A stretch of 64,000 nucleotides of DNA from Actinoplanes auranticolor (GCF_018332655.1 NZ_BOQL01000017.1:62001-126000), one strand, 5' to 3'; shown: positions 21,765 to 30,312, counted from the first letter of the stretch. Numbers and translations: made by a program. The notes: generated from the letters alone by a model not told the origin.

Positions 21765-22655
21765 TCAGCGTGGGATCAGGGTCAGGATCGTGGCCTCCGG
21801 GCGGCAGGCGAAGCGGATCGGGGCCGTCGGGTGGGTGCCCAGGCCCGCCGACACGTGGAGCCATGCTTCTGAGCTCGGCCAGCGGTGCAGGCCCTTGGCC
21901 ATCGCGGTGGGGAGGTCGCAGTTCGTGGTCAGGGCGCCGTAGCCGGGGACGCAGACCTGACCGCCGTGGGTGTGGCCGGCCAGGAGCAGGCCGAAGCCGT
22001 CTGCGGCCATGGCGTCCAGGACGTGGGAGGCCGGGGTGTGGGTCACGCCGATGTGCAGGTCCGCGCCTGTCGAGGCCGGGCCGGCCACCGACGGGTAGTC
22101 GTCGCGGTCCACGTGGGGGTCGTCGACGCCGACCAGTTCCACCGAGCGGCCGCCGGCTTTCAGGATCGTCCGGGCGTTGTTCAGGTCGGCCCAGCCCGCG
22201 TCCGTGAATGCCGCTCGCAGGTCTTCGGCCGGCAGTTCGACGCCCTGCTGGTATTCGCGTTCCGGGAGCAGGTACTGCAGCGGGTTCTTCCAGAGCGGGC
22301 CGCGGTAGTCGTTCGAGCCGAAGACGAAGGCGCCGGGCCGGTGCAGCAGTGGGTCCAGGGCGCGCAGGACCCCGGGGATCGCCAGCGGGGACGCCATGTT
22401 GTCGCCGGTGACCACCACCAGGTCCGGGTCCGTGCCGATCAGGGCCGCCACCCAGGCCTGCTTGCGGTGCTGGTCCGGCATCATGTGCAGGTCCGAGATG
22501 TGCAGGATGCGCAGGGGTTCGGCGTCCGGCTCCAGCGCCGGGATGTCGAAGCGGCGGAGCGTGAACAGGTTGCGTTCGATCAGCGAGGCGTAGGCGAGGG
22601 CCGCGCTGCCGGCGGCGATGACACCAGCGGCGAGGGAAATAAGGGGTCGGCGCAT
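21765..22655 (-). CDS. Metallophosphoesterase
   Basis: The 296-residue protein has an N-terminal membrane or signal segment (LISLAAGVIAAGSAALAYAS) and a calcineurin-like phosphoesterase domain. Metal-binding motifs are ISDLHMMPD, VVTGDNM, FGSNDYRG and the paired-His motif LLAGHTHGGQ. Relatives hydrolyse phosphoesters such as UDP-sugar lipids or nucleotides. A homologue lies next to ponA2 in M. tuberculosis (Rv3683, recalled), which supports an envelope role. TACTCT lies 7 nt before the ATG and no ribosome site is visible, so it is probably leaderless. It diverges from yqeY over 25 bp. Confidence 0.88.
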   Translation of the reverse strand: MRRPLISLAAGVIAAGSAALAYASLIERNLFTLRRFDIPALEPDAEPLRILHISDLHMMPDQHRKQAWVAALIGTDPDLVVVTGDNMASPLAIPGVLRALDPLLHRPGAFVFGSNDYRGPLWKNPLQYLLPEREYQQGVELPAEDLRAAFTDAGWADLNNARTILKAGGRSVELVGVDDPHVDRDDYPSVAGPASTGADLHIGVTHTPASHVLDAMAADGFGLLLAGHTHGGQVCVPGYGALTTNCDLPTAMAKGLHRWPSSEAWLHVSAGLGTHPTAPIRFACRPEATILTLIPR

Positions 22656-22662
22656 GAGGGCC

Positions 22663-22672
22663 AGAGTAGTTT
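22663..22672. promoter_or_regulatory. Overlapping divergent -10 elements
   Basis: AGAGTAGTTT contains TACTCT on the minus strand (22663-22668), 7 nt before the phosphoesterase ATG, and TAGTTT on the plus strand (22667-22672), 8 nt before the yqeY ATG. The hexamers share two bases, so the two promoters should exclude each other. Confidence 0.55.
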
Positions 22673-22680
22673 GACCGTCC

Positions 22681-23133
22681 ATGGGAACGCTGAAAGACCG
22701 CCTGAACGATGACCTGCACTCCGCCATGAAGAGCCGGGACGAGCTGACGACCTCGACGCTGCGGATGGCGCTGACCGCTGTGCGCAACGCCGAGACGGCC
22801 GGGGACGCCGCCAAGGTGCTCAGTGACGACGAGGTGCTCGCCGTGCTGACCAAGGAGGCCAAGAAGCGCCGGGAGGCGGCCACGGCCTTCGCCGGGGCCG
22901 GCCGCACCGATCAGGCCGCCAAGGAGAACGCCGAGGGCGAGATCCTGGACCGCTACCTGCCCGCGCAGCTCAGCGACGACGAGATCGCGGAGCTGGTCGC
23001 CGGGGCGCTGCGGGCCGGCGGCTTCACCGGCAAGGCCCAGATGGGCCCGGCCATGAAGGCGGCCCAGGCGGCGGTGGCCGGCCGGGCCGAGGGCGGCCGG
23101 GTGGCAGCAGCGGTACGCAAGCAGCTCGGCTGA
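22681..23133 (+). CDS. GatB/YqeY domain protein
   Basis: The 150-residue protein matches the YqeY family over its whole length (MGTLKDRLNDDLHSAMK; AAKKRREAATAF-type helix; EILDRYLPAQLSDDE; C-terminal KAAQAAVAGRAEGGRVA). YqeY resembles the tail domain of the GatB amidotransferase subunit that binds tRNA. The function of the stand-alone form is not settled. No ribosome-binding site is present, and TAGTTT ends 8 nt before the ATG, which suggests a leaderless message. It is convergent with the penicillin-binding protein gene across a repeated terminator region. Confidence 0.88.
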   Translation: MGTLKDRLNDDLHSAMKSRDELTTSTLRMALTAVRNAETAGDAAKVLSDDEVLAVLTKEAKKRREAATAFAGAGRTDQAAKENAEGEILDRYLPAQLSDDEIAELVAGALRAGGFTGKAQMGPAMKAAQAAVAGRAEGGRVAAAVRKQLG

Positions 23134-23259
23134 CGAAGCAGTCCGGGAACGCGGCGGGGCGGGCCACCCGAAGCCGGCCCGCCGTCCGGGAACGCGGCGG
23201 CCGGGCCACCCGAGGGTTGGCGAAGCAGCCGGAAACGCGGCGGGCGGGCCACCCGAAGG
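23134..23259. repeat. Three imperfect copies of a terminator-like unit
   Basis: Three copies of a roughly 32-40-bp unit with core GGGAACGCGGCGG followed by CGGGCCACCCGA lie in the 147-bp gap between convergent genes, at about 23134-23172, 23184-23215 and 23220-23259. Copies 1 and 3 also share the preceding CGAAGCAG. Each has a GC-rich arm able to form a hairpin. Confidence 0.75.
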
Positions 23260-23273
23260 TGACCCGCCCGCCG
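23238..23273. terminator. Strong hairpin in the yqeY/ponA2 convergent gap
   Basis: CGGCGGGCGGG (23238-23248) pairs perfectly with 23263-23273. An inner CACC/GGTG pairing extends the stem around loop CGAA. It can end transcription from both directions. Confidence 0.8.
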
Positions 23274-23280
23274 TCGTCGC

Positions 23281-25686
23281 TCAGCGCCGTCCTGGTGGCT
23301 TCGGTTTCTCGCCGGGGGCCGGTTTGTCGTCGCCCTTGCCCTTGCTGACCTCGATGCTGACGTAGCCGTTCTTGATGGTCCGGCCGTCGGGGTTGGTGCC
23401 CGCCGCGGTGCCCTTCGGGCAGTCCGACTCGACCTCCTGGCCGACCGAGGCGGTGAAGCCGGCGCTCTCCACCCGGGAGATGGCCCCGGCGATCGTCGCG
23501 CAGGTCACGCCCGGGATTGAGCGTTGCTCACCGATCGAGATCTTGGAGCTGCCCGGCTTCTTGAACTGGACCTTGGGTTTGCCGCGCAGGTAGTCGTCCA
23601 AGGTGTCCCACACCGCGGGGTTGACGATATCGTGCGACATCCGGTCCTTGTGGTTCTGGTAGTCCGGGTTGACCAGGTAGCCGGCCACCGTCAGCGAGCT
23701 GCTGCCGATGATCAGCGAGGCCGTCTTGTCGGCGTCGGTGGTGCCGGACTTGCCGAAGATCGGGTGCCCGATGATCCCGCGCGCCCGGCCCGCGGTGCGG
23801 CTGCCGCCGCAGCTGCCGAGCTGGGCGTTGTCGCCCACCGGGCAGCGGGCCGCGTCGAGCGCCGCGCGGGCCACGTCCGGGGAGGTGGCCCGGGTGCAGT
23901 GCGGTTTGCCGATGTCTATCTTCTCGTTGTTCTGCGAGACGATCTGCTGCACCGGGGTCGGTTCGCAGTGCATCCCGTCGCCGGCGAGGGTCGCGTACGC
24001 GTTGGCCATCTCCAGCGGGGTCGAGGACGAGACCCCCAGGGTGAAGGCGCCCCACTGGTGAGCGGCGTCCTTGGTGGACCCGAGGTCGATGTCCGTCTTG
24101 GTGCGGAACTTCACGCCGAAGCGCTGGGCCACGTCGACCACCTTCTCGGCGCCGACCCGCTCCTGCAGCGGCACGAAGAACGTGTTGATCGACCGGCTGA
24201 AGCCCGTCCACATGTTCGTGACGCCGCCGGCCTTGCCGCCGGAGTTGCTCGGGCAGTAGTAGATGCCGTTGCACGTCGACCGGCCGGGCGCGATGCGGTA
24301 CTTGGAGACGTACTTGGCCGGGGCGTTGATCGAGTAGGCCAGCGGGTAGCCGTTCTCCAGGGCCGCCACCAGGGTGAACATCTTGAACACCGAGCCGGCC
24401 TGGTAGCCGGTGATGTCGCCGCCGCCGGTGAGCAGCGGGTTGGTGGTGTTCGGGTACGTGCCGCGGATCTTCTTGCGGGCCTTGGCCGGGTCCGAGGAGA
24501 TCTTGTTCTTCGGGTCCGAGGGATCGTCCAGCTTGAACCGGCGGTTGGCCGCCAGCGCGCGGACCTTGCCGGTGCCGGGCTGGATGGCCGCGAGCAGCAG
24601 GGCGTTCTTGTTGTTCTGCGAGATCCGTTCGCTGATGTTGTCCCGGGCGGCCTGCTGCGCCTTGATGTCCATCGACGTCTGGATCCGGTAGCCGCCGCTC
24701 TTGAGGCGCCGCTCCCGGTCGTACGTGGTCGCGCCGAAGGCGTCCTGGCTCAGCCACCAGCGGTAGAAGTAGTCGCAGAAGAAGCCCCAGTGGTTCTTCG
24801 CCACGGAGACGCAGCCGTTGCCGGGCCGCTTGACCGTACGGCTGATCTTGGTCGCCGTGGCCTTCTTCGCGTCCGCGGCCGTGACGAAGCCGAGGTCGAG
24901 CATCTGCTTGATGACGTAGTTGCGGCGGTCCAGCGCCTGCGGGTAACCGCTGGCGGTGGTGGGGTTGAACGCGGTCGGGGCCTTCACCATGCTGGCCAGC
25001 AGGGCGGACTCGGCGACCGTGAGGTCCTTGGGCTTCTTGCTGAAGTACACCTGGCTGGCCGCGAAGATGCCGTACGAGCCGTTGCCGAAGGGCGCCTTGT
25101 TCAGGTAGCCCTCGAGGATCTTCTGCTTGGTGAGTTCCTTCTCGATCTGGAGCGCGTACTTCATCTCGTTGATCTTGCGCTTCGGGGTGTCCTTGGTGGC
25201 GTCGACGACCTCTTGCGGGCTGGTCGCCGAGTAGGCCAGCGACATCCGGACGAACTGCATCGTCAGCGTCGAGGCGCCCTGCTGGGACTTGCCGCTCTTG
25301 TTGTTGACGAACGCCCGGGCGACACCCTTGATGTCGACGCCGTTGTGCTTGTAGAACTCGTGGTCCTCGGCGGCGATGATCGCGTTCTGCATGTTGACCG
25401 AGATGTCCTTGAGTCGGACCTCGCTGCGGAACTCGTCGTAGAAGGCCGAGATCAGCGTCTTGTTGTCCGAGGCGAAGACCCGGCTGATCTGCGGGGCGCT
25501 CGCCTGCTTGAGCTCGCTCGGAAGGCTGGCGAACGTCTCTCCGCCGGCCTTGGCCGCGAGACCGGACATGGCCACGGCGGGGAACGCCGCGGCGGCCACC
25601 ACCACGCCCGCGAGCAGGCCGCAGATCAGCAGCGAGGTCGCGTTGGCGAAGATGTTGTGATCGCGTCTGCGCATCCAGGAGGTCAC
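23281..25686 (-). CDS. ponA2: Class A penicillin-binding protein with PASTA domain
   Basis: This 801-residue bifunctional peptidoglycan synthase has one membrane helix (residues 17-40). The glycosyltransferase domain carries catalytic Glu in EDHEFY (107-112), and the transpeptidase has SVFK (432-435), SIN (499-501) and KSGTT (646-650). A C-terminal PASTA domain (about 724-780) precedes a Lys/Pro-rich tail. It polymerises and cross-links cell wall. The position beside whiB4 and the two ArsA-like ATPases matches ponA2 of mycobacteria, as recalled. GTG at 25686 is used, with ATG at 25674 as alternative. Extra Cys residues near CVSVAKNHWGFFC and CNGIYYC may form disulfides outside the cell. Confidence 0.95.
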   Translation of the reverse strand: MTSWMRRRDHNIFANATSLLICGLLAGVVVAAAAFPAVAMSGLAAKAGGETFASLPSELKQASAPQISRVFASDNKTLISAFYDEFRSEVRLKDISVNMQNAIIAAEDHEFYKHNGVDIKGVARAFVNNKSGKSQQGASTLTMQFVRMSLAYSATSPQEVVDATKDTPKRKINEMKYALQIEKELTKQKILEGYLNKAPFGNGSYGIFAASQVYFSKKPKDLTVAESALLASMVKAPTAFNPTTASGYPQALDRRNYVIKQMLDLGFVTAADAKKATATKISRTVKRPGNGCVSVAKNHWGFFCDYFYRWWLSQDAFGATTYDRERRLKSGGYRIQTSMDIKAQQAARDNISERISQNNKNALLLAAIQPGTGKVRALAANRRFKLDDPSDPKNKISSDPAKARKKIRGTYPNTTNPLLTGGGDITGYQAGSVFKMFTLVAALENGYPLAYSINAPAKYVSKYRIAPGRSTCNGIYYCPSNSGGKAGGVTNMWTGFSRSINTFFVPLQERVGAEKVVDVAQRFGVKFRTKTDIDLGSTKDAAHQWGAFTLGVSSSTPLEMANAYATLAGDGMHCEPTPVQQIVSQNNEKIDIGKPHCTRATSPDVARAALDAARCPVGDNAQLGSCGGSRTAGRARGIIGHPIFGKSGTTDADKTASLIIGSSSLTVAGYLVNPDYQNHKDRMSHDIVNPAVWDTLDDYLRGKPKVQFKKPGSSKISIGEQRSIPGVTCATIAGAISRVESAGFTASVGQEVESDCPKGTAAGTNPDGRTIKNGYVSIEVSKGKGDDKPAPGEKPKPPGRR

Positions 25687-25987
25687 CTGAGCAGGGTACG
25701 CGAAAGATACCCGTGACCGCCCGTCGCGAAGGTTACGGTTTGCCCAGAATGATTCTGCCTCCTCCCTCGGCCGGGCGTGGCGTTTTTCCAGAGTTTTCGC
25801 GAACTTCCCGTCGTTCGGTCAGCCCGAGATGCCCGGAACTACCGAGGTATACGTTTTTGAGGGACAACGTTGCGTAATCGCCCGACTACAGAGCATGATG
25901 ATCCGGCGAGCTATCGCACGACGTCTGTGTGACTTGAGGGGACATGAGTCCGCGGACGTCAGGGGAAGCAAGGGGGGACGTGAACAG
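25687..25987. other. Divergent intergenic region ponA2/whiB4
   Basis: These 301 bp separate the divergent penicillin-binding protein and WhiB genes and are visibly more AT-rich than their surroundings (for example GTATACGTTTTTGAGG near 25846). No gene or clear promoter pair is seen. It probably holds both promoters and a long whiB4 leader. Confidence 0.5.
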
Positions 25988-26290
25988 ATGGGGATGATCA
26001 GCGACTGGCCCAGCATGGCGGCATGTCAGAGTGGCGACCCTGACGCGCTGTTCGTGCAGGGCGCCGAGCAGAACGTGGCGAAGAGGATCTGCCGCAGCTG
26101 CCCGGTCCGCTACGAGTGCCTGGCCGACGCTCTGGACAACCGGATCGAGTTCGGCGTCTGGGGAGGCATGACCGAGCGGGAGCGGCGCGCACTGCTGCGC
26201 CGGCACCCGCACGTGGCGAGCTGGCGGAAGATGTTCGAAGCCGCGCTGCGGGAGAAGGGCGCCGACAAGGTGCTCGTCTCCACCCGCTGA
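25988..26290 (+). CDS. whiB4: WhiB-family iron-sulfur regulator, WhiB4/WblA-like
   Basis: The 100-residue protein has the four cluster cysteines Cys13, Cys35, Cys38 and Cys44 (C-x2-C-x5-C core CRSCPVRYEC), the turn FGVWGG (55-60) and a basic C-terminal region (RERRALLRRHP). DPDALFVQGAEQ and ALDNRIEFGVWGGMTERERRALL resemble WhiB4 of M. tuberculosis and WblA of Streptomyces, as recalled. These respond to oxygen or NO through a 4Fe-4S cluster and control redox and developmental genes. Position next to ponA2 and the ArsA-like pair supports the assignment. AAGGGGGG precedes the ATG. Confidence 0.92.
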   Translation: MGMISDWPSMAACQSGDPDALFVQGAEQNVAKRICRSCPVRYECLADALDNRIEFGVWGGMTERERRALLRRHPHVASWRKMFEAALREKGADKVLVSTR

Positions 26291-26291
26291 T

Positions 26292-27431
26292 TCAGGCCAG
26301 GGCAGCACCGATTGTCCGCAGCCCGTCGACGTCGTGCACGTCGGCGGGTTGCGCTGTCACCGCGACCGCCGGGACGTCCGGGAAGGCCTCGGTGAACGTG
26401 GCCGCCACCCGTACCTCCCGGTCGATCTGCCGCAGCAGGGCCGCGTGGATGCGCAGAGCGTCCGCGGTCGTCTGCTGATCGCCCGCCGCGTCGAGCGCGG
26501 CCGCGGCCGCGTCGGCCTGGGCCGGGGTCACCGACGGCAACGCCGTCTCGTGGGTGCGGTTGAGCACCAGGCCGGCGAGCGGCATCCGCTCGGCGACCAG
26601 CCGCTCCGCGAAATACGCGGCCTCCCGGACCGCGTCCCGTTCCGGGACCGCGACCAGCAGGAACGCGGTCTGCGGGTCCTGCAGGATCCGGTACGTCTCG
26701 TCGGCGCGCTGCCGGAAGCCGCCGAACATCGAGTCCAGCGCGGCCACGAAACCCGACAGGTCGGTCAGCAGCTGCGCGCCCAGAATCTTCTGCACCGCCC
26801 GGGAGAAGATCCCGAACGAGGCCGTGACCAGGCTGAACATGCTGCGGCCACCGCGTGCCGGGGCCATCAGCAGGCGCAGCATCCGGCCGTCGAGGAAGCG
26901 GGACAGCCGGGCCGGGGCGTCCAGGAAGTCCAGGGCCGAGCGGGACGGCGGGGTGTCCACCACGATCAGGTCCCACTCGTCGCCGGCGCGCAGCTGGCCC
27001 AGCTTCTCCATCGCCATGTACTCCTGCGTGCCGGAGAACGTCGAGCTCATGGCCTGGTAGAACGGGTTGCCGAAGATCTCCGCGGCCCGCTGCGGCGAGG
27101 TGTGCGCCTGCACGACCTCGTCGAACGTGCGCTTCATGTCGAGCATCATGGCGTGCAGCTCGCCGCCGGTGGCCTCGGTGTCGATGCCCTTGACCTGCCG
27201 GGGCGTGTTGTCCAGCTCGGTCAGGCCCATGGACTGGGCGAGCCGGCGGGCCGGGTCGATGGTGAGCACCACTGTGCGCCGGCCGTGCTGCTCCGCCGCG
27301 CGCAGGCCCAGCGCCGCCGCCGTGGTGGTCTTGCCCACGCCGCCGGCGCCGCAGCAGACCACGATTCTCGTGGCCCGGTCGGCCAGCAGAGCGTCGACGT
27401 CCAGGCGAGGGGCGGTCTGATCAGCGGCCAC
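26292..27431 (-). CDS. ArsA/Get3-like ATPase, second subunit
   Basis: The 379-residue protein has Walker A CCGAGGVGKTT, switch I TIDPARRL, and VVDTPPS as Walker B/switch II. The family includes arsenite-pump ATPases and Get3 tail-anchor chaperones. Ala replaces the signature Lys of the deviant Walker A loop that its partner keeps, so the two may form an asymmetric heterodimer. The arrangement matches Rv3679-Rv3680 of M. tuberculosis (recalled). No arsenite-binding Cys pair or ArsB pump is seen, so an arsenic role is doubtful. GTG start at 27431. Confidence 0.88.
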   Translation of the reverse strand: MAADQTAPRLDVDALLADRATRIVVCCGAGGVGKTTTAAALGLRAAEQHGRRTVVLTIDPARRLAQSMGLTELDNTPRQVKGIDTEATGGELHAMMLDMKRTFDEVVQAHTSPQRAAEIFGNPFYQAMSSTFSGTQEYMAMEKLGQLRAGDEWDLIVVDTPPSRSALDFLDAPARLSRFLDGRMLRLLMAPARGGRSMFSLVTASFGIFSRAVQKILGAQLLTDLSGFVAALDSMFGGFRQRADETYRILQDPQTAFLLVAVPERDAVREAAYFAERLVAERMPLAGLVLNRTHETALPSVTPAQADAAAAALDAAGDQQTTADALRIHAALLRQIDREVRVAATFTEAFPDVPAVAVTAQPADVHDVDGLRTIGAALA

Positions 27432-27527
27432 GCTCCGAGCGTACTGACTCGTAGCCCCCGGCGCGGTGTGGAGCACTGCGGTGTGTGGCGGGTCAGACAC
27501 TCGCCCGGCGCCGCGGGGCCGGCCCGG

Positions 27528-28478
27528 TCAGGCGCTGAGCAGCAGGCCGGCCAGCTCGTGCAGTCCCTCGAGATCCACGCCGCCGGCCAGCAGCGGCAGC
27601 GCCACCATCGGGCGGCCCAGCTCGGCCAGCTCCGAGCGCAGCGACTCCTCCAGCTCCCGGCGGGTCAGGTGGGCCCTGGCCTCGGCGTGCAGGCCGTTGA
27701 CGGTCGCGGCGTCGGTGGGCAGGCCGGCGGCGGCCAGACCGCGCTTGAGCTCGGTCTTGGTGACTTTGCCGGCGGCCAGCAGCGGGGGCCGGCCGCCGTT
27801 GACGATGATCCGGCCGACCGGGATGCCCAGCCCGGACAGCTCGCCGATGGCGTCGAGGCTCTCCTGCACCGGCATCTCCTCCAGCAGCGTGACGACGTGC
27901 ACGGAGGTCATCGGCGAGCGCAGCAGCGAGGACACGCCCTCGCTCTGGGTCTTGATCGGGCCCATCTTGGCCAGCTTGGCGGTCTCGGCGGTCACGTTGA
28001 GGAACCGTCCGATCCGGCCGGTCGGTGGCGCGTCCAGCACGACCGCGTCGTACACCCGCCGGCCGTCCGACGAGCGGGTCGTCGCCTCTTTGACCTTGCC
28101 GGTGAGCAGGACGTCGCGCAGGCCGGGGGCGATGGTGGTGGCGAAGTCGATGGCGCCGATCTTGCGCAGCGCCCGGCCGGCCGCGCCGAGCCGGTAGAAC
28201 ATCTCGAGGTACTCGAGCAGGGCTTCCTCGGGGTCCACGGCCAGCGCCCGGACCTCGCCGTCACCCCGGGCCGGGATGGCGATCCGGCGTTCGGCGTACG
28301 GCAGCGGATCGGTGCCGAACAACTGGGCGATGCCCTGCCGCCCCTCGACCTCGACGAGCAGGGTGCGGTGCCCGCCCGCGGCCAGCCCGAGGGCGAGCGC
28401 CGCTGCCACGGTCGTCTTGCCGGTGCCACCCTTGCCGGTCACGACGTGCAGGCGCGCCGGCCACTCGTTGCTAGCCAC
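27528..28478 (-). CDS. ArsA/Get3-like ATPase, first subunit
   Basis: The 316-residue partner has a deviant Walker A VTGKGGTGKTT with the signature Lys, and YDAVVLDAPPTGRIGRFL as switch II. A helical subdomain lies between (LRDVLLTGKVKEATTRSS). The gene precedes its paralogue with a 96-nt gap on the same strand. Homologues in mycobacteria are thought to form a complex affecting envelope proteins. The cargo is unknown. GTG start. It lies downstream of a Pro-rich membrane protein gene on the same strand. Confidence 0.88.
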   Translation of the reverse strand: MASNEWPARLHVVTGKGGTGKTTVAAALALGLAAGGHRTLLVEVEGRQGIAQLFGTDPLPYAERRIAIPARGDGEVRALAVDPEEALLEYLEMFYRLGAAGRALRKIGAIDFATTIAPGLRDVLLTGKVKEATTRSSDGRRVYDAVVLDAPPTGRIGRFLNVTAETAKLAKMGPIKTQSEGVSSLLRSPMTSVHVVTLLEEMPVQESLDAIGELSGLGIPVGRIIVNGGRPPLLAAGKVTKTELKRGLAAAGLPTDAATVNGLHAEARAHLTRRELEESLRSELAELGRPMVALPLLAGGVDLEGLHELAGLLLSA

Positions 28479-28539
28479 GCTTCGAGCGTACGGGGTCGAC
28501 CCTTACGAACTTGCCCGGGTTTTCCGGCCGCGGGTCAGT

Positions 28540-29466
28540 TCAGCCGGTCACGTCGCAGACGAGCCAGCCGGTCTTGCGCACCACGGTGAAGGTCAGCTGC
28601 TGCTGGGCCGTCTTCTCGTCGTCGGTGCTCATGGTGAGCTGCACGCCGACCGTGGCCCGCTCGTCGGTCTGCCCCGAGACGGCCGGGTCGTTCCACCGGA
28701 AGGAGGGGGCGTCGTACTCGTTCGCGTACCCCTTGATCTGCTCGACCCGGGCCTCGAGCTTCTTCTCGTCGCGCGCCTCGCGGCAGACGACGTCCCCCGC
28801 GGTCCGCGGGTCCTGCTGGGTGTAGATCGCCGTCATGAACCTGTTGACGGCAGTCGCCGGGTCGGGCGCGCCCTTGCCGCTCTCGGCATTGCGGAGCAGC
28901 AGGTACGCCGAGACGGTGCCGCCGCCGAAGATGAGCAGGGTGAGGACCAGGGCCACCGCCACCCAGAACGGGCGCTTGTGCTTCGGCGGCGGGTCGAGCA
29001 TGACCGTCTCGGTGGCGTGCGGGTCGAACGGCACCTCCCACGGGTGCGGCAACATGCTCAGCGGGATGGCCTCGGTGGGCTGGTCGTGCTGCACGCCGGG
29101 CTGCACCTCGGCCGGCGGGGAATGCTCCAGCGCCAGGTGGGGCGGCGGCTCGGTGCGCCACTCGCCGGGCTTCTCGTGGCGGGCGTGGAAGGGCTCGGTC
29201 GGCGGCGGCTGATGCCACACCGGCTCACCGATCAGCACCTCGGGCTCGGGGGGCTGCACCGCGAAGACCTGCGTGTCGCCGGACGGATCGAAACCGGTGG
29301 CGGGCTCGGCCGGATCCGGGTGGCCGGGCTCGCCGGGGTAGGCGCCGACCGGCGGCCACTCGGGCAGTTCGGCGGCCGGCGGGGCGTCGATGAAGTCGGA
29401 CTCCGGCGCCTCCGCGGCGGCGATCGACGAGACCCGCGTCGTCTCGCCCTGCTGCGGTTGCGTCAT
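28540..29466 (-). CDS. Pro-rich single-pass membrane protein of unknown function
   Basis: The 308-residue protein has a long acidic, Pro-rich cytoplasmic N-terminus (about 1-165), a basic stretch KHKRPF, and one membrane helix (WVAVALVLTLLIFGGGTVSAYLL). The roughly 110-residue outer domain has two Cys (VVCREARDEKK and WLVCDVTG) and resembles small ligand-binding cone folds of the DUF4878 type. No enzyme motif is visible. It lies between the ArsA-like pair and the DUF4177-RidA operon; I do not recall a counterpart at the mycobacterial locus. Confidence 0.82.
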   Translation of the reverse strand: MTQPQQGETTRVSSIAAAEAPESDFIDAPPAAELPEWPPVGAYPGEPGHPDPAEPATGFDPSGDTQVFAVQPPEPEVLIGEPVWHQPPPTEPFHARHEKPGEWRTEPPPHLALEHSPPAEVQPGVQHDQPTEAIPLSMLPHPWEVPFDPHATETVMLDPPPKHKRPFWVAVALVLTLLIFGGGTVSAYLLLRNAESGKGAPDPATAVNRFMTAIYTQQDPRTAGDVVCREARDEKKLEARVEQIKGYANEYDAPSFRWNDPAVSGQTDERATVGVQLTMSTDDEKTAQQQLTFTVVRKTGWLVCDVTG

Positions 29467-29628
29467 CGTGCCCCCTCGGCCGGCGGAGTCGGGGCCGCGC
29501 CGCCCCGGTGCTCAGCGTAACGAAATCCGGACAGCCGCGAGGCAGCTCCGGCCGCCTGGCTAGGCTGTCGCCGTCGCCGGGCAGCCGCCCGGAGCGGCCC
29601 GTACGAGTGACAGGGAGCTGGACGAGCA

Positions 29629-29784
29629 ATGCAGAAGTGGGAGTACGTGACCGTGCCGCTGCTGGTCCACGCGACCAAGCAGATCCTCGACAACTGGGGT
29701 GACGACGGCTGGGAGCTGGTGCAGGTCGTGCCCGGGCCCAACTCCGAGCAGCTCATCGCGTACATGAAGCGGGCCAAGTCGTGA
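29629..29784 (+). CDS. Small DUF4177-type protein
   Basis: A 51-residue protein starts MQKWEYVTVPLLVHATKQIL and continues DNWGDDGWELVQVVPGPNSE. This is the DUF4177 pattern (WEY at the start, DGWELVQV in the middle). A small protein of the same kind, Rv3678A, sits in front of RidA in M. tuberculosis (recalled). A GGGAG box lies 12 nt upstream. Its TGA overlaps the GTG of ridA by four bases, so the two are co-translated. The function is unknown. It is easily missed because of its size. Confidence 0.88.
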   Translation: MQKWEYVTVPLLVHATKQILDNWGDDGWELVQVVPGPNSEQLIAYMKRAKS

Positions 29785-30266
29785 CCACGCCGGTGACCGG
29801 TGAGGGCGGCGCCGACGCGTACGCCCGCCTCGCCGAGCTGGGGCTGACCCTGCCGTCGGTCGTGCCGCCGCTCGCGTCGTACGTGCCGGCCGTGCAGTCC
29901 GGCAACTACGTCTACGTCTCCGGCCAGCTGCCGATGGTGGAGGGCAAGCTGCCGTACGTCGGCAAGGTCGGCGCGGACGTGACCGTGGAGCAGGGCACCG
30001 AGCTCGCCCGCTACTGCGCGCTGAACGCCCTCGCGGCGATCGACGCGCTGGTCGGCCTGGGCCGGCTCGTGAAGATCGTCAAGCTGACCGGCTTCGTGGC
30101 GTCGGCGGAGGGCTTCACCGGCCAGCCTGCCGTGGTCAACGGTGCCTCGAACCTCTTCGGTGACGTGCTGGGTGAGATGGGCCGGCACGCCCGCAGTGCC
30201 GTCGGCGTCTCCGAGCTCCCGCTGGGCGCGCCGGTCGAGGTCGAGGTCATCGCCGAGATCGCCTGA
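29781..30266 (+). CDS. RidA/YjgF-family protein
   Basis: The 161-residue protein has the RidA fold: GNYVYVSGQLPMVEG, a long helix with YCALNALAAIDALVG, and the C-terminal AVGVSELPLGAPVEVE. RidA enzymes hydrolyse reactive enamine/imine intermediates; this longer subgroup often lacks proven activity. GTG start overlaps the DUF4177 stop. A hairpin lies 47 nt after its stop. A second, shorter RidA-type gene occurs at 63006. Confidence 0.9.
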   Translation: MTTPVTGEGGADAYARLAELGLTLPSVVPPLASYVPAVQSGNYVYVSGQLPMVEGKLPYVGKVGADVTVEQGTELARYCALNALAAIDALVGLGRLVKIVKLTGFVASAEGFTGQPAVVNGASNLFGDVLGEMGRHARSAVGVSELPLGAPVEVEVIAEIA

Positions 30267-30312
30267 CCCACCCCACTGCGTGTGGTTTTGCCGCCGCGTC
30301 GTGACCGCCGGT

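Noticed and set aside
23524..25716. Long plus-strand frame opposite the penicillin-binding protein gene
   Set aside because: No domain or ribosome site; the minus strand has all penicillin-binding motifs in order.
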